A DNA stretch of 52,007 nucleotides from Mycolicibacter heraklionensis. GTDB lineage: Bacteria > Actinomycetota > Actinomycetes > Mycobacteriales > Mycobacteriaceae. The DNA is taken from the NCBI GenBank assembly GCA_001673575.1, contig LZME01000155.1, positions 1-52,007 of the forward strand, read 5' to 3'. This document shows, piece after piece, positions 16,590 to 24,508 of the stretch; the stretch's first letter is position 1, and every line of letters starts with the position of its first letter. The position numbers and the translations under genes were made by a program. Under the pieces are notes generated by a model. That model ran no database searches, was not told the origin of the DNA, and worked only from the letters and a program-made list of their open reading frames with translations.

Positions 16590-18764
16590 ATGGGCATTGG
16601 AATTACCGACGACCACCGCGAACTGGCCGAGGTGGCCCGCGGATTTCTGACCGCACAGAAGGCCCGCTCGGCGGCTCGCGCACTGCTCGACGCCGCCGAG
16701 GAGACTCGGCCCCCGTTCTGGGGTGAACTGGCCGAGCTGGGCTGGCTGGGCCTGCATATCGACGAGGAGCACGGCGGCTCCGGCTACGGGCTGCCCGAGT
16801 TGGTGGTGGTGATCGAGGAACTGGGCCGGGCTGTGGCTCCGGGACCGTTCGTTCCGACAGTCATCGCCTCGGCGGTCATCGCCGCCGCCGGCACCCCGCA
16901 GCAGCAGGCCCGTCTGCTGCCTGGGCTGATCGACGGTTCGGTCACCGCCGGGGTGGGGCTGGCCGGTGGCCCGGGAGGCCTGGTCCTGGACGGCGGCGTG
17001 GCCTCCGGGGACGCCGGGGTAGTGCTGGGTGCGGGCCTGGCCGACGTGCTGTTGGTGGCCGCGGGTGAGGACGTGCTGGTACTCGAGCGGGACCGGGCCG
17101 GTGTCAACGTGGATGTGCCGGGCAACGTCGATCTGACCCGGCGCTCGGGGCGGGTAACGCTGACCGGCGTCGGGGTGAGCGCCGACGACGTCTTGGCCGG
17201 CGCACGCGAGTCGGCGCTGGCACGCGCCCGGGTCTTGCTGGCCGCCGAGGCCGTTGGTGGCGCGGCCGACTGCACCGACGCGGCGGTGGAGTACGCCAAG
17301 GTGCGCGAACAGTTCGGCCGGACCATTGCCACCTTCCAGGCCGTCAAACACCATTGCGCCAACATGCTGGTGGCCGCCGAGTCGGCAACCGCCGCGGTAT
17401 GGGATGCCGCTCGGGCCGACGGCGAGGACGAGTACGCCTTCCGGTTGGCCGCCGCGGTAGCCGCCACGCTGGCGTTCCCCGCCTACGTGCGCAACGCCGA
17501 GCTGAACATCCAGGTGCACGGCGGTATCGGCTACACCTGGGAGCACGACGCGCACCTGCAGCTGCGTCGCGCCCTGGCGGTGCAGGCGATGTTCGGCGGC
17601 GACGCACCGGCCCAGGCTGTCTTCGAGAGCGCCGCAGCCGGCATCACCCGGGCCAACAGTCTGGACCTGCCGCCCGAGGCCGAGGAGCTGCGCACCCGCA
17701 TCCACGCCGACGCCGCCGAGATCGCGGCGTTGGGCACCGAGGAGCAGCTAGACAAGCTGATCGCGACCGGATACGTGATGCCGCACTGGCCCAAGCCGTG
17801 GGGCCGGGGCGCCGACGCGGTCGAGCAGGTGGTGATCGAGCAGGAGTTCAGCGCCGCCGGCGTGCAGCGACCCGACTACTCGATCACCGGCTGGGTCATC
17901 CTGACGCTGATCCAGCAGGGCACCGACTGGCAGATCGAGCGGTTCGTGGAGAAGGCGCTGCGCCAAGAGGAGATCTGGTGCCAGCTGTTCTCCGAGCCGG
18001 GTGCCGGCTCGGACGCGGCGGCGGTCAAGACCAAGGCCGTTCGGGTCGAAGGCGGCTGGAAGATCACCGGCCAGAAGGTGTGGACCTCCGGTGCGCACCT
18101 GTGCCGGCGTGGCCTGGCCACGGTGCGTACCGACTTCGAGGTCGCCAAACATGCCGGCATCACGATGGTGATCGTCGACATGAAGGCGCCGGGCGTCGAG
18201 GTGCGGCCGCTGCGGCAGATCACCGGTGGTTCGGAGTTCAACGAGGTGTTCTTCAACGACGTCTTCGTTCCCGACGAGGACGTCGTTGGCGACGTCAACG
18301 GCGGCTGGAAGGTAGCTCGCGCCACTCTGGGCAATGAGCGGGTCAGCATCGGCGGTGGCGGCTCTTACACCGCCGGGATCGACCAGCGGCTGATCGCACT
18401 GGCCCAGCAGCACCGGCAGTCGGTGGCCGACGCCGAGGTGCGGGTCGGCCGGTTCGTCGCCGACGAGCACGCGTTGCGACTGCTGAACCTGCGGCGAGCG
18501 GCGCGCAGCATCGCCGGCGCCGGCCCCGGTCCCGAGGGCAACGTCACCAAGCTCAAGCTCGCCGAGCACATGGGCGACGGTGCGGCTATCGGCGCGGCGT
18601 TGCTGGGTCCGGATGTTGCGCTCGACGACGGGCCGGGCGCGATGGCCGCCCGGATGGTGATGGGCGCGCGTGGTATCGCGATCGCCGGCGGCACCTCGGA
18701 GGTGACGCGTAACCAGATCGCCGAGCGAATTCTGGGGATGCCCCGCGACCCGCTGATCAAGTAG
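16590..18764 (+). CDS. fadE22: Two-domain acyl-CoA dehydrogenase (FadE22-like)
   Basis: A 724-residue flavoenzyme made of two fused acyl-CoA dehydrogenase domains (about 1-360 and 385-724), the internally duplicated form of mycobacterial FadE proteins. Domain 1 has an N-terminal helical start (ITDDHRELAEVARGFL) and the segment HGGIGYTWEHD near residue 310. Domain 2 has the LFSEPGAGSDAAA motif, KVWTSGAH and the ending GGTSEVTRNQIAERILGMPRDP. Position 3 residues before that Ser lacks the classic catalytic Glu of the YEGT type, so the base probably lies elsewhere, as in sterol-type FadE enzymes. AGGAG lies 7 nt upstream. The name rests on length and on synteny with Rv3061c. Confidence 0.85.
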   Translation: MGIGITDDHRELAEVARGFLTAQKARSAARALLDAAEETRPPFWGELAELGWLGLHIDEEHGGSGYGLPELVVVIEELGRAVAPGPFVPTVIASAVIAAAGTPQQQARLLPGLIDGSVTAGVGLAGGPGGLVLDGGVASGDAGVVLGAGLADVLLVAAGEDVLVLERDRAGVNVDVPGNVDLTRRSGRVTLTGVGVSADDVLAGARESALARARVLLAAEAVGGAADCTDAAVEYAKVREQFGRTIATFQAVKHHCANMLVAAESATAAVWDAARADGEDEYAFRLAAAVAATLAFPAYVRNAELNIQVHGGIGYTWEHDAHLQLRRALAVQAMFGGDAPAQAVFESAAAGITRANSLDLPPEAEELRTRIHADAAEIAALGTEEQLDKLIATGYVMPHWPKPWGRGADAVEQVVIEQEFSAAGVQRPDYSITGWVILTLIQQGTDWQIERFVEKALRQEEIWCQLFSEPGAGSDAAAVKTKAVRVEGGWKITGQKVWTSGAHLCRRGLATVRTDFEVAKHAGITMVIVDMKAPGVEVRPLRQITGGSEFNEVFFNDVFVPDEDVVGDVNGGWKVARATLGNERVSIGGGGSYTAGIDQRLIALAQQHRQSVADAEVRVGRFVADEHALRLLNLRRAARSIAGAGPGPEGNVTKLKLAEHMGDGAAIGAALLGPDVALDDGPGAMAARMVMGARGIAIAGGTSEVTRNQIAERILGMPRDPLIK

Positions 18765-18773
18765 CGTTTCTCA

Positions 18774-18822
18774 CTGCGCCAGGTGGGGGTACCCCCGCTT
18801 GCGGGGGAGCGTGCTTGCGCAG
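18774..18822. repeat. Nested G/C-rich hairpin repeat between fadE22 and poxB
   Basis: An outer pair CTGCGC/GCGCAG (18774-18779, 18817-18822) encloses GGGGGTACCCCC (18785-18796) followed by GCTTGC and GGGGG (18803-18807). The five C residues can pair with either flanking G run, giving two exclusive hairpins. It may terminate fadE22 transcription. I believe similar GGTACCCCCGC-type elements are scattered in other mycobacteria, but could not check; no second copy was seen here. Confidence 0.5.
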
Positions 18823-18881
18823 CGACACGCCGAGTGCAGCGGCATTTCGCGCACCCTGGATCGCGGTGAGGAGAACGCGAA

Positions 18882-20618
18882 ATGGCAACTGTCGCAGACC
18901 ATGTCATTACTGCCCTCAGACGCAGCGGGGTGCAGCGCATCTTCGGGATACCCGGAGACAGCCTCAACGGGCTCACCGAGGCGATCCGCCGGGCGGGCGA
19001 CTTCTGTTGGGAACAGGTGCGCCACGAGGAGACCGCCGCGTTCGCGGCCGCCGCGGAGGCGGCGCTGCGCGGTGGTTTGGCGGTGTGTGCCGGCAGTTGC
19101 GGACCGGGCAACCTGCACCTGATCAACGGCCTGTTCGACGCGCAGCGCAGCCGGGTGCCGGTGCTGGCGATCGCCGCCCATATCCCGTTGGCCGAGGTCG
19201 GATCCGACTACTTCCAGGAAACCCATCCGCAGAACCTGTTTCGCGAGTGCAGCGTCTACTGCGAGTTGGTCAGCACCCCCGAGCAGGCGCCGCGGACCCT
19301 GGAGCTGGCCATGCGTGCGGCGGTGGAGGAGAACGGCGTCGCCGTCGTGGTGGTGCCGGGCGAGATCTTCGGCCATCGTCTCGACGAGACCGCCTGGGGG
19401 AGGCGCCCGGTGCGACCCAGCGGATCGGTCTGCCGCCCCGACGAGCAGGGACTGCGGGCGGCCGCGGCCATGCTCAACTCCGCCGCCAACGTCACCATTT
19501 TGGCCGGTGCGGGGGTTGCCGGTGCCCATGACCAGGTGATGAAGCTGGCGCACACCTTGGCAGCGCCGATCGTGCACGCGTTACGCGGCAAGGAATACAT
19601 CGAGTACGACAACCCCTATGACGTCGGTATGACGGGACTGCTCGGTTTTGCGTCCGGATACAAGGCGATCGCCGAAGCCGACGTATTACTGATGCTCGGC
19701 ACCGACTTTCCCTACCAGCAGTTCTATCCCGATCGTGCGCAGATCATTCAAGTTGATATTCGCGGTCGAAACCTGGGCCGGCGCACCCCGATCGATCTCG
19801 GACTGCTCGGCACGGTTGCCGACACCGTCACCGCGTTGCAGCCATTGCTGGCAAGTAAGAACGACCGCAGCCACCTGGAAAGGTCGCTGAAGCACTACCG
19901 CAAGACCCGCCAGCGACTCGACTCGCTGGCGTCCAACGATCGGGACCGTACTCCGATACGTCCTGAATATGTTGCTGCGGTTGCCAATCGGTTGGCCTCA
20001 GATGACGCGGTGTTCACCGTCGACGTCGGATCCCCGGTGGTATGGGCGGCGCGCTACGTAACCATGAACGGGCGTCGGCGATTGATCGGGTCGTTCAACC
20101 ACGGCACCATGGCATGCGCGCTGCCACATGCGATCGGCGCCCAGTCGGTGGACCGGAAGCGGCAGGTTGTCGCATTGGCCGGTGACGGTGGGTTGGCGAT
20201 GCTGTTCGGAGAGTTGCTCACCCTGACGCAGAATCGTTTGCCGGTCAAGGTGATCGTGTTCAACAATTCGTCACTGAATTTCGTCGAACTGGAGATGAAG
20301 GCCGCCGGCATCGTCAACTTCGGTACCGAGTTGGACAATCCGGACTTCGGTGCCGTTGCCACCGCGCTGGGCATGTTCGGCCGTCGGGTGGAGCATCCGG
20401 CCGATCTGGAAGCGGCGCTGACCGAGGCGTTTGCCCACGACGGGCCGGCCGTCATCGACGTCGTCACCGCCCGTCAGGAGTTGTCGATCCCGCCGGCGAT
20501 CACCGCGGAACAGGCCAAAGGCTTCTCGCTCTACGCGATCCGGACCATCCTGGCCGGTCGCAGCGACGAACTGCTGGACCTGGTGACCACCAACGTGGCC
20601 CGCCGCATCTTGAATTGA
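18882..20618 (+). CDS. poxB: Thiamine-pyrophosphate-dependent pyruvate dehydrogenase (quinone)/pyruvate oxidase
   Basis: A 578-residue enzyme of the PoxB/acetolactate-synthase superfamily that decarboxylates pyruvate to acetate and passes electrons to membrane quinone via FAD. The N-terminal PYR domain begins GVQRIFGIPGDSLNGL and has the catalytic Glu in RHEETAAFAAAAEA. The central FAD/transhydrogenase-like domain reads ILAGAGVAGAHDQVM. The C-terminal PP domain has the TPP motif GDGGLAMLFGELLTL followed by IVFNNSSLNFVELE, as in PoxB. Length fits PoxB (about 572). GAGGAG is 7 nt upstream of ATG. The nearby cstA encodes a likely pyruvate importer on the other strand. Confidence 0.92.
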   Translation: MATVADHVITALRRSGVQRIFGIPGDSLNGLTEAIRRAGDFCWEQVRHEETAAFAAAAEAALRGGLAVCAGSCGPGNLHLINGLFDAQRSRVPVLAIAAHIPLAEVGSDYFQETHPQNLFRECSVYCELVSTPEQAPRTLELAMRAAVEENGVAVVVVPGEIFGHRLDETAWGRRPVRPSGSVCRPDEQGLRAAAAMLNSAANVTILAGAGVAGAHDQVMKLAHTLAAPIVHALRGKEYIEYDNPYDVGMTGLLGFASGYKAIAEADVLLMLGTDFPYQQFYPDRAQIIQVDIRGRNLGRRTPIDLGLLGTVADTVTALQPLLASKNDRSHLERSLKHYRKTRQRLDSLASNDRDRTPIRPEYVAAVANRLASDDAVFTVDVGSPVVWAARYVTMNGRRRLIGSFNHGTMACALPHAIGAQSVDRKRQVVALAGDGGLAMLFGELLTLTQNRLPVKVIVFNNSSLNFVELEMKAAGIVNFGTELDNPDFGAVATALGMFGRRVEHPADLEAALTEAFAHDGPAVIDVVTARQELSIPPAITAEQAKGFSLYAIRTILAGRSDELLDLVTTNVARRILN

Positions 20619-20688
20619 TATCGATCTCGACGCCAGTCCATAAATGCGTTGCGCGTCCATCGGGCACGCTATTAGCCTTGGTGACACC

Positions 20689-20733
20689 ATGCGTTATCCA
20701 GTTGTAGTAGTCGACACCCACAGCGGGGTCTGA
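20689..20733 (+). CDS. Poly-valine leader peptide (candidate attenuator)
   Basis: A 14-codon reading frame, MRYPVVVVDTHSGV, located 74 nt upstream of the LeuA-domain gene. Four consecutive valines use GTT, GTA, GTA and GTC; GTA and GTT are uncommon in this high-GC sequence, which would favour ribosome stalling under valine shortage. TAGCCT (20673-20678) is a -10-like hexamer 10 nt upstream, so the mRNA would begin only a few nucleotides before the ATG. The last five codons and the stop lie in the 5' arm of a strong hairpin. This is the layout of a branched-chain amino-acid attenuation leader; I infer the function. Confidence 0.6.
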   Translation: MRYPVVVVDTHSGV

Positions 20734-20779
20734 TCCAGACCGACCCCCCGCTGTGGGTCGGAAGCTACTCCCGTCGGTC
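20716..20779 (+). promoter_or_regulatory. Attenuator-like RNA structures upstream of the LeuA-domain gene
   Basis: A perfect 13-bp stem pairs ACCCACAGCGGGG (20716-20728) with CCCCGCTGTGGGT (20746-20758). Competing pairings exist: GGTCT/AGACC (20727-20731 with 20737-20741) inside its loop, and GACCGAC (20738-20744) with GTCGGTC (20773-20779). The 5' arm is inside the leader peptide reading frame, so ribosome position decides which structure forms. No T run follows, so termination would be of the U-poor type or control may be translational. Confidence 0.5.
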
Positions 20780-20807
20780 GCTCTCTTCGAGCAGAAAAGA
20801 CCGCACT

Positions 20808-21275
20808 ATGGCCAACACATCCTTCGCAGACCGATTCGACACCCGACTACCGCGTGAACTGCGCGACCCGGGCGCCCAACTCACCTGGGATGGCTTCGTG
20901 GCCCACTATGGGCGTTGTGCCGGGCCGCTGCGGCTGGGCCGCTGGCGCTGCCTGGATGCCGATCGACCCGCGGCCCGGTTGGGGCTGCAGGGTCGCACCT
21001 ACCAGGCGACGATCGCCATCGGAGATCGGACCGGCACCTGCACCGCAGCGGCGCACGGCCCGCTGGGCGCGCTGACCGAGATGCTGTACGAGCGTGGAAT
21101 CACGTTGGAAATCCTAGGATTTCATCAGCTCGGCTGCGGTGCCGAGACCGCGACGTTCATCCATGGGTCCAATGGCCGGGCGGCGGCTTGGGCGGTGGGT
21201 TTCGCGCCCGACGCCGCGGCCTCGGCCGTGGATGCCGTCGTCACGTGCGTTAATCGGCTGCTGACAGCAGCGTGA
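20808..21275 (+). CDS. Stand-alone LeuA allosteric (dimerisation)-domain protein
   Basis: A 155-residue protein resembling only the C-terminal leucine-binding regulatory domain of 2-isopropylmalate synthase. Matching features are the beta strand QATIAIGDRTGTCTAAAHGPLGALTEML, here with the family's G-x-GPL turn, then ITLEILGFHQLGCG, then AAAWAVGFAPDAAASAVDAVV and CVNRLL (LeuA: WGVG...ASL.AV.SAVNR). The catalytic TIM barrel of LeuA is absent. It could sense leucine or a related keto acid, or modulate a LeuA-type enzyme by hetero-association; both are inference. It sits behind a poly-valine leader and a hairpin, which fits branched-chain amino-acid control. Confidence 0.7.
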   Translation: MANTSFADRFDTRLPRELRDPGAQLTWDGFVAHYGRCAGPLRLGRWRCLDADRPAARLGLQGRTYQATIAIGDRTGTCTAAAHGPLGALTEMLYERGITLEILGFHQLGCGAETATFIHGSNGRAAAWAVGFAPDAAASAVDAVVTCVNRLLTAA

Positions 21276-21311
21276 TCAACGAGCCGCCCGGCAAGTGAAC
21301 TGGCGCGCGGC

Positions 21312-22787
21312 TCAGAGCCGGCGCAAGACGATCGGCATTCCGTCCATCGGGATCGGCATGCCGCCGTAGTCCCAGCGCGGCTTGTAGCCGGGGTGGGAGA
21401 GCTCGATCCGGTACTGGCGCAGCAGCCGGTGTAGCACTGTCTTGACCTCCAGGCGGCCGAACACCATCCCGATGCACTTGTGCGCCCCGCCGCCGAACGG
21501 CGCCCAGGCGTAGCGGTGCTTCTTGTGTTCGGCCCGCGGCTCGAGGAATCGCTCCGGGTCGAACTGGCGCGGGTTGGTGTACAGCTCGGGCAGCCAGTGG
21601 TTCATGCCGGGCCAGGTGACCACGTTGGTGCCGGCCGGTACGTAATGGCCCAGCAGGTCGGTGTCGCGCACGGTCTGGCGCATGTTGAACGGCAGCGGCG
21701 TCACCAGCCGCAGGGACTCGTCCATGACAAGGTCGAGAGTCTCGAGCTTCTCCAGCGACTCGATGTCCAGTGGGCTGTCGCCCAAGCGCGTCGACTCGTC
21801 GCGCGCCCGCTCCTGCCACTCCGGGTGTGCGGCCAGGTGGTAGATCATCGTGGTCACCGTCGAGGTGGTGGTGTCGTGGGCGGCCATCATCAAGAAGATC
21901 ATGTGGTTGACGATGTCGGCGTCGGAGAAGCTGTTGCCGTCCTCGTCGGCGGTGTGACAGAGCACGGTCAGCATGTCGGTGCCCTCGGCCTTACGGCGCT
22001 CTTTGACCCGCTCGACGAAGTAGTCCTCCAGCAGTTTGCGGCCCTGCAGGCCCTGCCACCACTTGAATGGCGGCAAGCCGGTCCGGATGATCGCGCCGCC
22101 GGCCCGAGTGGTCTGCTCGAAGGCGCGGTTGACCTTGGTGACCAGCTGGTGGTCGCTGCCCGGCTCGTGGCCCATGAACACCACCGAGGCGACATCGAGG
22201 GTCAGTTCCTTCATCGCCGGGTACACCAGGAAACGGCCGTCGTCGGTGGGCCATTCGGCCACGATCGCCGAAGCCACCCGGTCGATGTCCTCGACGTAGC
22301 TGGCCAGCCGGGGCCGAGTGAAGGCGGACTGCATGATCCGCCGATGGCCCATGTGCTCGTCGAAGTCCAGCATCATCAGGCCGCGGTTGAAGAACGGCCC
22401 AATGACCGGGAGCCAGCCCTTCTGCGAGTAGTCCTTGTTCTTGTTGGTGAAGATCGTCTGGGTGGCGTCGGGGCCCAACGCGACGATCGACGGCAGGATG
22501 GGCGAATCGGCGAACGTGATCGGGCCCCGGGTGTTGTACAGGTGCAGCGGGAAGTCGGGTCCCTGGCGAAACATCTCGACGATGTGACCCAGCAGTGGCA
22601 GTCCCGAGTCGCCGACGATGGGCTTCAGGCCGCTGCCCGGGGGCGGCGCGGCCAGGGTCCGCTGCGGCCAATCGACCGTCATCAGCCGCTTTTCCAGCAA
22701 TCCCATCCCGGGGATGGTGTTCACGGTCGGGATGAATCGGCGTTTTGCCTGGTCGAGCAGGTAACGCGGGGTACTGATGGTGGTCAC
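21312..22787 (-). CDS. cyp136: Cytochrome P450 CYP136-like
   Basis: A 491-residue P450 whose length and position match mycobacterial CYP136 (Rv3059). A long N-terminal region precedes the P450 fold. The I-helix reads MMAAHDTTTSTV, the ExxR region MDESLRLVTPLP, and the haem loop FAPFGGGAHKCIGMVFGR-type sequence (APFGGGAHKCIGM) with Cys near residue 438. GTG 22787 has GAGGAG 6 nt upstream. It is divergent from a TetR gene and followed on that strand by an SDR; the trio is conserved as Rv3057c-Rv3059. The substrate is unknown; CYP136 is related to sterol 14-demethylase-like families. Confidence 0.88.
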   Translation of the reverse strand: MTTISTPRYLLDQAKRRFIPTVNTIPGMGLLEKRLMTVDWPQRTLAAPPPGSGLKPIVGDSGLPLLGHIVEMFRQGPDFPLHLYNTRGPITFADSPILPSIVALGPDATQTIFTNKNKDYSQKGWLPVIGPFFNRGLMMLDFDEHMGHRRIMQSAFTRPRLASYVEDIDRVASAIVAEWPTDDGRFLVYPAMKELTLDVASVVFMGHEPGSDHQLVTKVNRAFEQTTRAGGAIIRTGLPPFKWWQGLQGRKLLEDYFVERVKERRKAEGTDMLTVLCHTADEDGNSFSDADIVNHMIFLMMAAHDTTTSTVTTMIYHLAAHPEWQERARDESTRLGDSPLDIESLEKLETLDLVMDESLRLVTPLPFNMRQTVRDTDLLGHYVPAGTNVVTWPGMNHWLPELYTNPRQFDPERFLEPRAEHKKHRYAWAPFGGGAHKCIGMVFGRLEVKTVLHRLLRQYRIELSHPGYKPRWDYGGMPIPMDGMPIVLRRL

Positions 22788-22850
22788 AGACGCTCCTCTA
22801 AATGCCCGGACAGATTGTGGTAACCGTCACTCGGCCCTAATCCTTGGAGT

Positions 22851-22874
22851 AAGTTTGACGCCTGTCAAGTTTGA
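22851..22874. promoter_or_regulatory. Candidate TetR operator between cyp136 and its TetR gene
   Basis: TTGAC-GCCT-GTCAA (22855-22868) is a perfect inverted repeat, overlapped by the direct repeat AAGTTTGA (22851-22858 and 22867-22874). It is 31-54 nt before the TetR start and 64-87 nt before the cyp136 start, an appropriate place to control both. Confidence 0.4.
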
Positions 22875-22904
22875 ATCCGGCGCGGCGTGGTGCAAGGTGC
22901 AAAG

Positions 22905-23555
22905 GTGAATAGCGAGGTTGACGCGGGTGGGCGGTCTGCCGACGATCTGCCGTTGCGGCGGGGCGACAAGCAACGTCAGGCGATTGTCCAGGCGGTACGG
23001 GAACTGCTGGAGGAGAAACCCTTCGCAGAACTGTCGGTCAGCACCATCAGCGACCGGGCCGGAGTGGCGCGCTCGGGGTTCTATTTCTACTTCGACTCCA
23101 AATACGCCGTGCTCGCCCACATCCTGGCGGAGGCCACGCACGAGCTCGAAGAACTGACGCACTACTTCGCACCGCGGGGCGCGGACGAATCGACGGAGGC
23201 ATTCGCCCGGCGCATGGTGGGCAGCGCGGCCGCGGTCTACGCCCACAACGATCCGGTGATGTCGGCGTGCAACATGGCGCGCAACAGCGACGCCGAGATC
23301 CGGGAGCTGCTGGACGCACAGATCGATGCGGTGATCGACCAGATCGTCGGCGTGGTCAACGACGAGCTCGCCGCGGGGACCGCGAACCCGATCAGCGACG
23401 ACATCCCTGCGCTGGTGCGGACCCTGGGCGCCACCACGGCCTACATGCTTTCCGGGGACAGTGCTTTCGTGGGCCCCAGCGGCGATGTGAGTCGCGGCGT
23501 GCAGGTGCTCGAGGCGTTGTGGCGCAACGCGCTGTGGGGCGGCGGCACGGGCTAG
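22905..23555 (+). CDS. TetR family transcriptional regulator (Rv3058c-like)
   Basis: A 216-residue regulator. The N-terminal TetR helix-turn-helix lies at about 15-65 (KQRQAIVQAVRELLEEKPF, then LSVSTISDRAGVARSGFYFYF and DSKYAVLAHIL). The C-terminal helical ligand-binding domain has no recognisable ligand signature. GTG 22905 is chosen with AAGG 8 nt upstream; a GTG six codons earlier is also open. It is divergent from cyp136 and 64 nt upstream of an SDR on its own strand. The same three genes neighbour each other in M. tuberculosis, so it probably regulates the P450 and SDR. Confidence 0.88.
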   Translation: MNSEVDAGGRSADDLPLRRGDKQRQAIVQAVRELLEEKPFAELSVSTISDRAGVARSGFYFYFDSKYAVLAHILAEATHELEELTHYFAPRGADESTEAFARRMVGSAAAVYAHNDPVMSACNMARNSDAEIRELLDAQIDAVIDQIVGVVNDELAAGTANPISDDIPALVRTLGATTAYMLSGDSAFVGPSGDVSRGVQVLEALWRNALWGGGTG

Positions 23556-23619
23556 CCGACACCGGCGCAACAGGGGATCGAATCATCGGTGCGCGGTACC
23601 GCCGGTATCGTCTGCACCC

Positions 23620-24495
23620 ATGACACGCGTAGCGCAGTACTACCGGGGCAAACGGTGCTTCATCACCGGAGCGGCGAGCGGGATCGGACGGGCCACCGCA
23701 TTGCGGCTGGCTGAGCATGGTGCCGAGCTGTACCTGACCGACCGCAACGCTGAGGGCCTGGCTGAAACCGTCGCCGACGCACGCGCTCTGGGCGCGCTGG
23801 TACCCGAGCACCGGGTGGTCGACATCGCTGATTACGACGACGTCGCCGCCTTCGCCGCTGACATCCATGAGCGCCACGAGCCCATGGACGTCGTGATGAA
23901 CATTGCCGGGGTCTCGGCGTGGGGGACGGTCGACCGGTTGTCTCACCAGCAGTGGCGAAAGATGGTCGACATCAATTTGATGGGCCCGATTCACGTCATC
24001 GAATCGTTCCTGCCGCAGATGGTCGCCGCCGGCCGCGGCGGGCGCCTGGTGAATGTGTCCTCGGCAGCCGGGATCGTCGCATTGCCTTGGCACGCGGCCT
24101 ATTCCGCCAGCAAGTACGGCCTGCGCGGAGTGTCGGAGGTACTGCGCTTCGACCTGGCCCGGCACCGCATCGGGGTGTCGGTGGTGGTTCCCGGCGCGGT
24201 CAAGACCGGGCTGGTCAACACCGTCGAGATCGCCGGCGTGGACCGCGAGGACCCGCATGTGGAGAAATGGGTGGGCCGTTTCGCCGGCCATGCCGTGTCG
24301 CCGGAGAAGGCGGCCGAAAAGATCCTGGCCGGGGTGGCGCGCAACCGCTACCTGGTCTACACCTCCGGCGACATCCGGGCGCTGTACGCGTTCAAGCGGC
24401 TAGCGTGGCTGCCCTACAGCGTGGCCATGCGTCAGGCCAACGTGCTGTTCAGCCGGGCGCTGCGGCCGTCGCGGGATTCGTTGCGCAGCTCCTGA
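23620..24495 (+). CDS. SDR-family oxidoreductase (Rv3057c-like)
   Basis: A 291-residue classical short-chain dehydrogenase/reductase. The cofactor motif is TGAASGIGRA (about 16-25), NIAG forms the structural motif, the catalytic Ser is in NVSSAAG and the catalytic pair in YSASK. A C-terminal extension (ILAGVARNRYLVYTSGDIRALYAF) with a hydrophobic/basic end suggests membrane association, as in lipid- or retinol-type SDRs. TATCGT lies 8 nt before ATG and may be a leaderless -10. It follows the TetR gene and probably works on the same metabolite class as CYP136. Confidence 0.9.
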   Translation: MTRVAQYYRGKRCFITGAASGIGRATALRLAEHGAELYLTDRNAEGLAETVADARALGALVPEHRVVDIADYDDVAAFAADIHERHEPMDVVMNIAGVSAWGTVDRLSHQQWRKMVDINLMGPIHVIESFLPQMVAAGRGGRLVNVSSAAGIVALPWHAAYSASKYGLRGVSEVLRFDLARHRIGVSVVVPGAVKTGLVNTVEIAGVDREDPHVEKWVGRFAGHAVSPEKAAEKILAGVARNRYLVYTSGDIRALYAFKRLAWLPYSVAMRQANVLFSRALRPSRDSLRSS

Positions 24496-24508
24496 GGCGC
24501 CGGACAGG

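Noticed and set aside
20681..20707. Alternative leaderless GTG leader (MTPCVIQL) in another frame upstream of the LeuA-domain gene
   Set aside because: It has no repeated regulatory codon and ends before the hairpin; the ATG frame with four valines explains the layout better.
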